Shown: piece after piece, positions 34,901-46,900 of the stretch | Layout: each line of letters opens with the position of its first letter | Numbering within the stretch: the first letter of the stretch is position 1 | Assembly (NCBI GenBank): GCA_949775045.1 | Contig: OX459105.1 | Coordinates: 13,667,227-13,731,226 of the forward strand | Source: Metridium senile | Lineage: Eukaryota; Cnidaria; Anthozoa; Actiniaria; Metridiidae | DNA length: 64,000 nucleotides | Direction: 5' to 3' | Translations under genes and position numbers: made by a program | Notes under the pieces: model-generated | The model's input: the letters and a program-made list of their open reading frames with translations, nothing else | Databases searched by the model: none | What the model was told of the DNA's origin: nothing

Positions 34901-37900
34901 TCATTCAACCAGTGCACTTACGTAAGCAGGGTTTAACATGTGTAAAACATGCTTTAGTAAGATCTCCAAGCAGTGCAAAAGAGCTTTGTCTTACTTCAGG
35001 CATCTTGTCCTATTGCAGGAAATCAATGAATGAATTAATCAAACATGGCTCAGGTCAACCAATCACATCTCAATAAAGGGTCAATCCATCTTTTTACCAT
35101 AACTTGTAAATTTCTCGCGCACTGATTGGCTGAGAGCCATTGTCGATTACAGTCCAGACCTGCTTGTGCTCACGACATTCGTGCGCAAGCGGATAAAACG
35201 GTTTTCTTCAAACTTTTTTTAGTTGTTTTTCGCTTATTGATGGTAAAAAACAAATCAAAGTCAGTTTTCTATGGGTCTGTACTGTAATCGACAATCAAAA
35301 TTATGTCACATATGATCAAAACTTTGCAGTGAAACCCCTCGCTGCGCTTGTGGTTCCACTTGAGTTTTGATCATTTGTGATGTAATTTTGCCTGTCGATT
35401 ACAGTACAGACCCATAGAAAACTGACTTTGATTTGTTAAATCACTCACTCACTCATTTATTTAGAGTCTGGATGAATGAATAAATGAATAGATTGATTCG
35501 GTGATCAATCAAAGGCCAGCCAGTCAGTCAAACAATTGATTAATCAATCCATAAGCCAGTCAATCAACCAGTTACTTGGTCAGTCCCTGTCATTTACTCA
35601 TTGAATCATCTATTCAGTCAGTCATTCATCCATTTAGTTAGTCATCCATCTATCCATCTATTCATGTATTCATTCATTCATTCAGTCATTTATCTATTCA
35701 TTCAGTCAGTCAGTCAGTTAATCATCTATTCAGTCATTCATTCATCTATTCATTCAGTTGGTCGGCAGTCATTCAGTCAGTAATTCAGTCAGTCATCCAT
35801 CTATTCAGTCAATCAACACTTGGTGTATATTTTACCTGCATACACTGGAAGAGTAAAGTCATAATATTACTTGAGACCACAAACTGCTCAATCTGTCCCT
35901 CAAGACCCTCTGCTAGTCCACTTAGAAGATCCAATGCAACAATCATGAAGTCTTTGTCTGGTGGTTCAAACTGGTCTGGCTGAGCAATGGATGCCTAAAA
36001 AACACACAAAAAAAATTTATAACTAGTATAAAATCACCATAAAAATCACTGAAGGGAGAACTGGTAAGTCCAATACAAAAAGGAATACCAAGAATCTACT
36101 TTAAAAGAACTATCTACTGCTACTAATAATCACATTATTTCTAGTTTAAATAGTTATTTGGGAATCAGAGTATATTATTTCTGTTCAAAGTGAGCTTCTC
36201 TGATTGGTTGATCTGTGTGTTTAGCACAAATCAACACAATTTGCATAAGTACAGATTTAAATGGGAAAGTACAGATTTAAATGGGAACCTGTTTATTGTG
36301 TATTGGTTGAAAAAACTTTACTCTTACCATACTCTGTGTTAGGGTCTTCTCCACTAAAGACACACATCTCTGGAAAACAGGTCTAGCATAGGGAAGAAAT
36401 CCTGATCTTAACGCAGTAGCAACAGAGGATAGACACTCCAGTAAAGGAAACAGATCTTTGTCTTCATCTTTGAGTTGGTTCCATTTTCCAATCAGTGGCG
36501 GCATAAGCATTGTGATGAATTCAGGTTTGTTAAGATGGTGACCAACAGAGTCAGCCAGTGTGCCAATAGCATCATACAGGATAAGAAGATTCTTGTGCTG
36601 TGGATAAAACAAAGGATAAACAAATGAGTTAACTAATATGATTTATTGAATTTGCATGACTGAAAGTCAAAAATTGTTGATTCTTGTAGAGGCTGGAGTG
36701 GATGAATCACTGTAACTTATCTATTTAAAAAACATTTATTTGTTAAAGCAGGCTATGTTTTTCAGGTATAGCTGGTGGGGCCCTGCTGTCACTCTCACAT
36801 ACTCCACACTACATACTGTATTTACAAGCACACTACATTCAAACTAACATGGTGATTTTTGCGGAGGGAGGAAAACCGAAGAGAAGAAAAAGAGGAGAAA
36901 ACCCTTGTGGCATGAGAGAGAACAACACATCAAACAAACTTTGTTCATTTTTCGCCCTTATTAAATCAGGTCACAGTGCCAGTGAAAGGCCAGCGCTCTC
37001 ATCACTAGGCCACCAGTGCCACCCATCTTATCTATTCCAGTCAGGGCTTGAATCTATTGTTTCATGATCAGTGATTTGAATTAGGGAAATGTCTACTAGC
37101 TGGAACAACTAAAGGATGAATGAGTCCATTCTAGAGAAGATGGGGACAGAAGGAGAACTACAGGTTCATGTTGTCAGAATATTGGGACAGAAGCATCCAC
37201 CAGCTGAGTTGATCGCCTTCCCCAAATGGAACTATGGGTCACAATATTTGGTTAGCAATTTTCGAGCATTTTCCAAGCATACAAATGTAGACTTTTGTTG
37301 TTGATTGAAATATAATTCCACCATGTGTTTGACTAGAGTTTACAATAAATTTAAAGAAGGAAGAACTCGTATTTCATAAATTCTCTTGGCAGAATAATGG
37401 GAAATGCTTATTAAAATACGATGTTGAATCCTAAATTCAGATTGGTTGACCTTGTGCTTGTTCTCAAGGTCAACTCAGCTGGCAGGTCATGTCACTAAAG
37501 CCATGAACTCTTCACCCATATACACAAGGGCAGAATTGATGGGGGCATCCTAAACAGCTGGGGTTGGTTGTATGAAACCTGAATAGTGCTATACACCGGA
37601 TAAATCCCTATTCAACGATAAAACCTATACAAATTCAATAGACTGGGTAATTCTTATCCAGCAGATAACTTAATCCATGCTTCGTACAACTGGCCCCTGG
37701 CAGATTGGAATATTTAAGAAGTACCTGATATTTGTTGAAGGCAAATACCAATGTTTCAAGAATAAAGCCTAGATATGGTACCAGATCTGTACATGCTTCT
37801 TCTTCAAGTGTAGCAAAGGCACTAAAATATAACAAACAGGCATATTCATTTTTGTATTGTATTTTCTTAACTTGGTGTGAATTTGAATGCACTGTCAAAG

Positions 37901-40900
37901 GTGATTAATACAAGACATAATAGTCTTGTGGTGTAAGATTAACAAAAAACTATGCAAAAGTTCCATGTTTCAAAGTAAAAAATTATATGAATGAATTGCT
38001 TGAATTGCATAAACCTTTCCGCAATCATGCAACTTATCTGAACATAATTCTACTTGTGATACAGAAACAAGATACATTTAAACACTATGTAAAAGCACAA
38101 TGAGACTGTGCTATACACAAATGCAAAAAGGCAATTCCTTACTTAATCAGTATTAGAAGACACCATTGCTTTTATTGGAAAGAGCACATCAAAATTAGTG
38201 ATATTCCAAAATTTCAATGTAGTAACATAAACTGATCAAAAGTTACAGCATTTTGAATTTACAAAGATTTGGCTTAAAATTTGCACTTGGGCCTTTAGAG
38301 CATCGCTTTCGCGTTTTTGGTACATTTTAAATGACAAAAACTGTGGAGTGATTCAACATATGACAACTCAACTTTACAAAATTACCAACTTAGACATGCT
38401 CTTTCTTGTAAGTAAAACTATTATTGAAATATTTTATTGTTCATGGTGTTTCGTGTTGCTCGTTCCCAGTCCCTTGCTCTTTTTGCATAGGGTGTATATA
38501 TATAAGCAGGCCATTATATCTATAAACAATACCTGCATGCAGCTTCTTGCACTCTTTTATTGCTGTCCAATATTCTTTTTAATAGCTACAGAAACACAAA
38601 CAAATGTGTCAATTAGATAGTTTAAACAATGAAACTCAACTACGATCAGAAAATACCATAATCCACATTTTGTAATAGCTGGTCACGATGCAAACAATTT
38701 TCGTTGTTGATATTGCAAATAACAGGTTCCCATTTAAATCTGTACTTTCCCATTTAAATCTGTACTTATACACATTTTGTTGATGTGTGCTAAACACACC
38801 GGTCATCCAATCAGAGAAGTTCACTTCAGAAATAATATACTCTGATTGGTTGATCTTTGTGTTTATCACACATCAACACAATTTGCATAAGTACAGATTT
38901 AAATGGGAAAGTACAGATTTAAATGGGAACCTGTAAAGTGTTCTTTCTAGTTACTTATCACATACCTCTGTCATAAGTTTCTGTAAGTATGCTTCATGAG
39001 GCTGGCTCACTACCCAGTGGGCATATCGACTTAATGTCCAGCAAGTTATCGACCTAACCAGTGCCTGGAAACAAGAAATAGGTTGTTAACATATTAAAGG
39101 ATTATTAACCGAGCGTGAGGTCTATACGGGAAAATATCACACCAAAGTCTCGACAGTACGGAACGCGTGCAGGTCTGATATTTTTCCGGACAGACCGAAC
39201 AAGCGAGGTTAATGAATCGTTTATTATATGGCTTTTTTACTTAGCGATATACGAAATCACAAATATTTTATCGCCGAATCTCTCATTATTGAATGGATAA
39301 AAACACAAACTAAACTGGCTAAAAACACTTTGCAGTTATGAAAAGGCAAAACTTTAACAAAATATTTATTGTAATACTTCACAAGTAGTTTTTAATTTTA
39401 CGGTCTGAAAAAAATACGAAAATTGGACCGTTGTCATGGTAACGGTCTGATATGGGAAACTATCAGACCCGAAATCAGCCAATCAGAGCGCACGTACTAT
39501 CGTAGCCATATAATAAGATAATTTATTTGTGTTTTTACTATTTGATTTGTTTGCTTGTTTAGTTGGTTGGTTGTTAGCCTGCGTTACATCTGGTATATTC
39601 CCCGTAATAACCGTCTGCAAAATAACGAACATATTCGTGTTCTGAGACCCCCAGCGAATAGCAGGAAAATATATAATAGATGCTGATTGGCTGTTGACCT
39701 TTCAAATTCTAACGAGTCCTCCCATTGGTTCGATTTGTAAACGGGAAAGACTGAGGCGAGTAATCTATTGCCAAATCTTTATGCATAGGGTGTATAGCAT
39801 TCACAAAATAATTAACAAATGAATACAATTTTACCTTCTTTTCAGACAGAGAGTTTATGAGAAAAGGAACAAGCTCAGATAAATGTGGTGCAATACCATT
39901 TAGGCAACCTGCAATTGAATATTACATTGATCAATAACACTGCTGTATCGATGACAAAACCAAGGTATAAGGGATCCCAATGGTTTGTCATCCAGGCATA
40001 TCAAGTCCAGACCGTTGACCAGTGTCACTGTCTGACATTAAAAAATTAAACTTTAGGATCTCATCTTCAGACTTTCTTCTTCAATTCTATCAGTCCCCCA
40101 CCGCAGAGATTCCATGAGAGAGCACGCATGCGCACGCTGGTCAATTTATGCACGCCTTCGCCGCCATTGAAGGTGCTGGTCTTGAATCGTGAAACAAATT
40201 CAACTCCATCTAATCAATCAAAGGTCATCACGACCAACAAAACCATCTACATTACAGATAATCATCCAAGAAAGACTCGACTTGTCTTTAACGTCAACAT
40301 CTAAGGCTTATCGATGCCTAATTCAGTCGAAAGCGTGGCTTCGACGAAGACAGCCGAACATTCCACACTTGCTGAAGGTGGAATCCAAAATAAAACGGCT
40401 GAAAAGGATTTGGCGTTGCCGAAGCCCGGAGATAAAAGTGGATCTGACAAACGTAGGACGTCAGGATCCAAGGGAAAAGGCCCAAAAACTCCACAAGGAG
40501 AGAAACCAAGCGAAACTATCAGCTTGGATAGTTTAAGCGGGAAAATTGACAAACTTACCGACATCGTTGGGTCAGTTCTACCTGTTGTCAAAGAACTTAA
40601 AACGGCCTACGATGAGGCCATGATAGAGGATGAGGACGATATGAATAGTCAATCCTCAGACGGAGAGGCGGGAGACTCAACAGACGCTCTCGAGCCTTCA
40701 ACTAAAAGAGCAAAGACTGACTCAACCGAGCTGGGAATCGTGGATTCCCTCCTACTCGAGGTCACTGAGGATGAGCAAACTAGTTCAGCCTTGACAGAAA
40801 AAATAGCATCTTTGCTAAATAGTGTCCTTTCCTCTGGCCTAAATGAGCAGATAGCCATAGCTCGAAAGGAAAAAATCAAAAGGCCAGAGAATTGTAAACT

Positions 40901-43900
40901 CCTGAAAGTGACCAAAGTGAACCAGGAGATCTGGGACATTGCTCAAAAATCAACGAAAGCTATGGATCACAGGCTACAAAAGTTGCAAGGACTTTTGATC
41001 AAAGGGCTGATCCCTATTGCTGAGCTTGCTGGCTCTGTAAGTGCCTCTGTGGAAAGTAACTCAGAGATGCCAGATCCAAATACAATTTGGGACAAACTCT
41101 CAAGTGCTGTGGTACTTGTTGCAGGAGCAAATCATACCCTAAATATGTGTCGCAGGGACCTATTCAAAGATGACCTTGATAATGATTACAAGGCACTTTG
41201 CAACAATAAACACCCTGTTGAGGGTGAACTGTTTGGAGAAGACTTCAGTGAAAGACTCAAGACTGTTAAAGAAAGCAACAAAGCCTCCAAACAACTTACA
41301 AAACCACACAAAGAACCCTATAAGAGGTTAGAGGGCCAATCTTCATTTCGAGGGAATTTTTTATTCCATCGCAGGGGGCGTCCACAGTGGGGCCGCTCCC
41401 AGAGACAGAGACAGAGACAACCCTACTCACCCGAATTCCAAACCAAAAGGAACACCGGGAAAGTAAACAAAAGGAAGTAGACTTAGGCTCTTCCACACAT
41501 GTAAGTTATAAAAGTGCACAACAGGTCACTAGCAATTCCTTGTTGCCAGACAGTAATAAGGACCTCATAAAAAAGAGGCCATTCTCAGCAGGGAATATAA
41601 AATGCTCCATCGAGCACTGGAAAAAATTAACCTCAGACCGCTCTATATTGGAAGCAATATGTGGTTATAAAATAGATTTTATCATACAGCCCACCCAATT
41701 TAGGGTGCCTAGGGCTATTAAATGCTCCTCAGTGGAGGCAGCTAACATTGATTCTCAAATTTCCCTATTTCTTGAGAAGGGGATAATCATTGAGAGTTCA
41801 CAAGAACATGAGCAATTTATATCAACAATTTTTCTACGGGAAAAGAAAAATGGTTCTTTTAGGATGATTTTGAACCTAAAAGAACTGAATACATGGATCA
41901 ATTATAATCATTTCAAAATGGATTCAATCCATACATGTATTCAGCTCATGAAACCACATTGCTTCATGGGATCGGTTGATCTACAGGATGCATATTACTC
42001 GATTCCTGTGCATCCGGCTCATCAAAAATATCTTAAATTTGCCTGGCAAGGAAAATTATACCAGTTCACCTGTCTGGCTCAAGGGCTTGCTAGTGCACCC
42101 AGATTGTTTACTAAAATCATGAAACCTGTTTTTGCTACACTTAGGGGTAAGGGGCATCTGTCTAGTAGTTACCTAGATGACTCCTTCCTAGTTGGCTCTT
42201 CCTATGATGAATGTAAAGCCAATATTCGTGACACCCTTGACCTTCTTAGAGCTTTGGGTTTTTATCCTAATGAGGACAAGTCGGTCATCAAACCAACCCA
42301 TAAAATACAACATCTAGGGTTTATTTTAGACTCTATTGAGATGTCAGTGTCAATCTCTAGTGAGAAACTGGCTAAACTCATAGACATTGCTACACTAGTT
42401 TTGGATTCCCATCGAATACGGATCCGCTTAGTTGCTAAATTGATTGGACACATGGTGTCCTGTTTTCCTGCAGTCGAATATGCAGAGCTATTTTACCGTC
42501 AATTAGAAATTGACAAATCTACAGCACTAAAAGAAGCTAAAGGCAACTTTGATGCACTCATTACTTGTTCTGACAGAGCAATATCTGACATAAAATGGTG
42601 GATCGCAGATGCCCAACGCTCAAAGAAATCAATAAGTCATGGGCCAATTGCCCTTACTATGCATACAGATGCTTCCCTCCTTGGGTGGGGTGCCACAATT
42701 GGGGAAACGACCACAGGGGGAGAATGGTCTACTATGGAAAAGGAAAACCATATAAATCTCCTTGAATTGAAAGCTGTACTGCTTGGTTTACAATCACTAT
42801 GCAATACGTTATCAAATTGTCATATTAAGGTCCTTACTGACAACACCACAGCAGTTGCATACTTGCGCAATATGGGGGGCTCGCATTCTATCCCATGCAA
42901 TGATATGGCTCGAGAAATCTGGATGTGGTGTAGAAAACATAAAATATGGATTTCTATCTCACACATACCAGGAGTTGATAACACTATAGCCGACAAGGCC
43001 TCACGAGTGTTTAATGACCAAACGGAATGGAAACTTGATGAGACGATATTTACTCACATAACAAATATTTTTGGATGCCCTGATATTGATATGTTTGCAT
43101 CCAGACTGAATTATCAACTTTTACCTTATGTTGCTTGGCGACCAGACCCACAAGCCATCGCAATAGATGCTTTTACTGTAGATTGGTCGAAATACTCACT
43201 AATCTATGCATTCCCTCCATTCAGTGTTATTTCAAGAGTTTTGCAAAAGATCCAAATGGAACAAACAGAAGCAATTATAGTGGTTCCACAATGGCCAACG
43301 CAACCCTGGTATCCTCATCTAATTCAAATGTTGGTGGAGAGCCCACTGATACTTCCCAAGAGGGACAATCTCCTTCATCTACCATCCAAACCGGACATAT
43401 GCCATCCCCTAGCGGGGAAGCTGAAGCTCATGGCATGTCACTTATCAGGTCAGCCCTCAAAAATCAGGGAATTTCACCAGCTGCTCAGGAACTTATCCTC
43501 AGCTCATGGAGAGGAGGTACACAAAAACAATACCGGACATACTGGAACAAATGGCAATGTTATGCTTGTAAAAAATCTTTTGATCCCTTTCAACCTCCAA
43601 TTGACAAAGTCTTAGATTTTCTACAACAATTATACGAGCAAGGGTTGGGATACTCTGGGATCAACACTGCAAGAAGTGCCCTGTCTGCCATAACAGCACT
43701 TGAGAATAATGTGCCTATTGGAAAACACCCCTTAGTACAGAGACTTGTCAAAGGAGTATTTAATTGCAGACCATCATTGCCACGATACCATAACACCTGG
43801 GATACCAATGTTGTATTGAACTACTTGAAGACACTACCAAACGTAAATGAGATAAACTTGCGTCAACTTACATACAAACTTGTCATGCTATGTGCACTTA

Positions 43901-46900
43901 TCACAGGTCAACGCTGTCAGTCAATACATTTCATGAACCTAAACAATATGGAAAAGAAACACTCTTCTTATTGTTTTAACATAGACAGTTTAGTCAAACA
44001 ATCTGCCCCTGGCAGATCACAACCTGTCCTCGTTATTCCTAAATTTGCTGCTGACGAGAGTCTCTGTGCTTTTACAGTACTTGAGGAGTACATAAAGCGT
44101 ACAGAAGGAATAAGATGTCATGAACCACAACTATTCATAAGCACCATCAAACCTTTTAAAAGGGTTTCTAAAGATACAATTGGACGGTGGATCAAAACAG
44201 TTATGACACTATCTGGAATAGATACTTCTATTTACAAGCCTCACAGCACACGTGCTGCAGCAACAAGTAAAGCTAATGTATGCAATGTGCCCATTACAAG
44301 TATCATGGCTGCTGCCAGTTGGTCCTCAGACTCTACTTTCCATAAGTTTTACAACAAACATGTTAATGTTACTAATGACAGTTATGACCAGTTTGGTCAG
44401 GCCATCTTGTGGGATGCCACCACTTGACGTTTTACTTATAAACAAGTTTTGTTTATCATACCAGGGGATATAATCCAGTTAATGTTAATAAATTGTTACA
44501 GTTTCTATGTTTATGTTTGTCATGGATACTCGGGGAATTACTCCTTCGGTACCCAAGGCTTTAAAATCTCATGGAATCTCTGCGGTGGGGGACTGATAGA
44601 ATATGGAAATTAAACGAGACTTACCTGGAAGTTGAAGTTTGATTGGAATTCTATCAGTCACCCACAGAGCAGAGATTACATGCCCACCCTCAACTGTACC
44701 ACCCTGCAACTCTATTGGTTGCACTTTAACATGTCTTTTTCTTGGGACACTCAGGAGTTGTTTTTTTTTTTTTTAAATATTGACCAGCGTGCGCATGCGT
44801 GCTCTCTCATGTAATCTCTGCTCTGTGGGTGACTGATAGAATTCCAATCAAACTTCAACTTCCAGGTAAGTCTCGTTTAATTTCCATATTATTACAGAAG
44901 TATGGCTAGCCATTACTAAGTACAGTGGCACCCTGTTAAACCGGCCACTGAAGGGACAGCTAAAAGTGGCCATATTAACGGGGTGGCTGTATTAAGTGGG
45001 TAAATTTTATAGAAAATTTATGGGCATGGATTTAGTCGGGACCTAAAAAACTGGCCACAATAATAGGGTGGCCGTATTAAGCGGTTGACATTAAGGTGGA
45101 GTTCCACTGTATTTAATTTATCCATTCATACCTTCAGCTATGGCGCCAAGTACAAGAATACCAGATTCTTTAGATTCCCAGTCAGGGTGAAATAAGATTT
45201 CTTTTAGAATGGGTAATAAAACAGGTAAGAGATCATCTCGAAACACATTGGCAAGGACATCTAGAGCAGCAGCAGAACACTTTCCTGAATAACAAAAAAG
45301 ACAATTACACAGTGATAAGTAATATATTAAACAATGTTTCGAATAGTGCTTGATTGCCCAAATGTAGTGGTTACTGAATATGAGCAGAAGAGCCCTCTTG
45401 AGTATGCATATCAAGTACAGTATTGTACAAGATATCAGTAACTTACTTAGATTCCAATCAGACAAAGCATCATCATCCATGTCATCTTCATCACTTCCTG
45501 CCTATATATATATAGAAACAATTGATTTACAAACAATATAACAAGATTGTGATGTTATTGATGATGATGATGATGTTGATGATGCTGTTAATGCGGATAA
45601 TGATGTTAACGATACTTTTCATGACAATAATGATGTTGATGATGATGTTGTTGATGCTTATAATGATGATGATGTTGATAACAATGTTGTTGATGTTGAT
45701 AACTATGATGTTGATGATGATGACAATAACTTTCATGATGTTGATAATGATAAACATTGAGGTGGATAATTACGATGGTGATGATGATAATAATAATGAA
45801 GTTAAAGATAATTATGATGATGATATCAAAAAAAAAATTATGAAAAAGTGCTTGATATTCAGAATCAGAATCAATCAGCCAATTATAATAATGTGAAGGA
45901 ATATTACCTCTGCATCTTCATGTTGTTGTGAATGTGTCTTGGACTTATGGAATCTTGGTTTAATGTCTTGTTCATTGTCTGGTATGGCTTCATCGTCCTC
46001 TTGATCAGCCTGAAACAGTCCAATAAATTATAGTTGAGACTTGGTAACCAGCTGAGTTGATTGCCTTCCCCGAAAACTTTTCTTGTTGATTGAAATATAA
46101 TCCCACCATGAGATTGACTAGCATTTACAATTATTTAAAGAAGGAAAAACTTGTATCTCATTAATTCTCTTGGCAGAATAATGGGAAATGCTAATCAAAA
46201 TACAATGTTGAATCCTCAATTCTGATTGGTTGACCCTGTGTACTGTGCAATATTTTAATTGGTAGTCCATTACCTTCAGTAATATCAAGTCAACTTCTGA
46301 GTACTTCATCCCATTCACCAGGATTGGAATTAGTCTAAACACAAATAGGAATAATACTTGGTGAAGATTAATCTACAACAGTGGATAATATAATAGTAAT
46401 AAACTTAAGATAATATAATAAATAATTAAAGAACTCATAAATAATAATGAGAAATTTACAAAAGATATGACCATGACGAGTGTTGCATATATGATTTACT
46501 TTAGTCTTGAACATTTTGGTGACATTTGAAAGAACTAACATAGATGTTTGTAAGTCGTTTACAACATTTGCGTCCATGTTCAGATATATAACCACGTGCC
46601 TTTCGCTTGTGATTGTATATGCCAAAACAACATGGCCGCTCATGTTATAAACATTACTTATAAAATTCATGAATAATTAATGAGCAATTGACAAAAGAAT
46701 TCACGTCCGTGACGGAGGTTGTATATCCGATACAGATGCATCCTGATTTTCTCGGGCAGATTACAGATCGGCCACCAATAATTTATATAGTACATAATGG
46801 CATCTGATCTGTATGAGATATACAATGGCTCATCTTCCACTCAACGTTGTATATCCCATAGTGATCAGGGGCCAGTTGTATGAAGCCTGGATAAAGTTAT

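Larger units (their letters stand above)
40084..44890 (+). mobile_element. DIRS-type tyrosine-recombinase retrotransposon, apparently complete
   Basis: It is about 4.8 kb, inside transportin intron 11 on the opposite strand. The left terminus (40084 on, ATTCTATCAGTCCCCCACCG) extends about 60 bases and is inverted at about 44785-44847. The right terminal repeat continues a further 43 bases or so to CCATATT at 44890. An internal complementary region at 44567-44680 is the reverse complement of the first 36 bases of the left end joined directly to that of the right end, sharing one AAT/ATT. This is the circle-junction arrangement known for DIRS1-like elements. Three long frames lie between the termini: a gag-like ORF, an RT-RNase H ORF and a tyrosine recombinase ORF. 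There are no LTRs and no target duplication, as expected for recombinase-mediated integration. No stop codons disrupt the main domains. Confidence 0.92.

Noticed and set aside
36965..37020. tRNA-Glu-like stretch on the minus strand (GGTGGCCTAGTGATGAG, CCTTTCAC loop)
   Set aside because: It resembles an A box and anticodon loop, but the anticodon stem does not pair and no convincing B box follows. It may be an old SINE fragment; not listed as a gene.
40081..44890. LTR retrotransposon interpretation
   Set aside because: No direct long terminal repeats, no DDE integrase or protease; a tyrosine recombinase and inverted termini with an internal junction copy are present instead.
45522..45896. Met/Leu/Ile-rich frame of 124 codons
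   Set aside because: Translation of a GATGAT-type simple repeat within a transportin intron.
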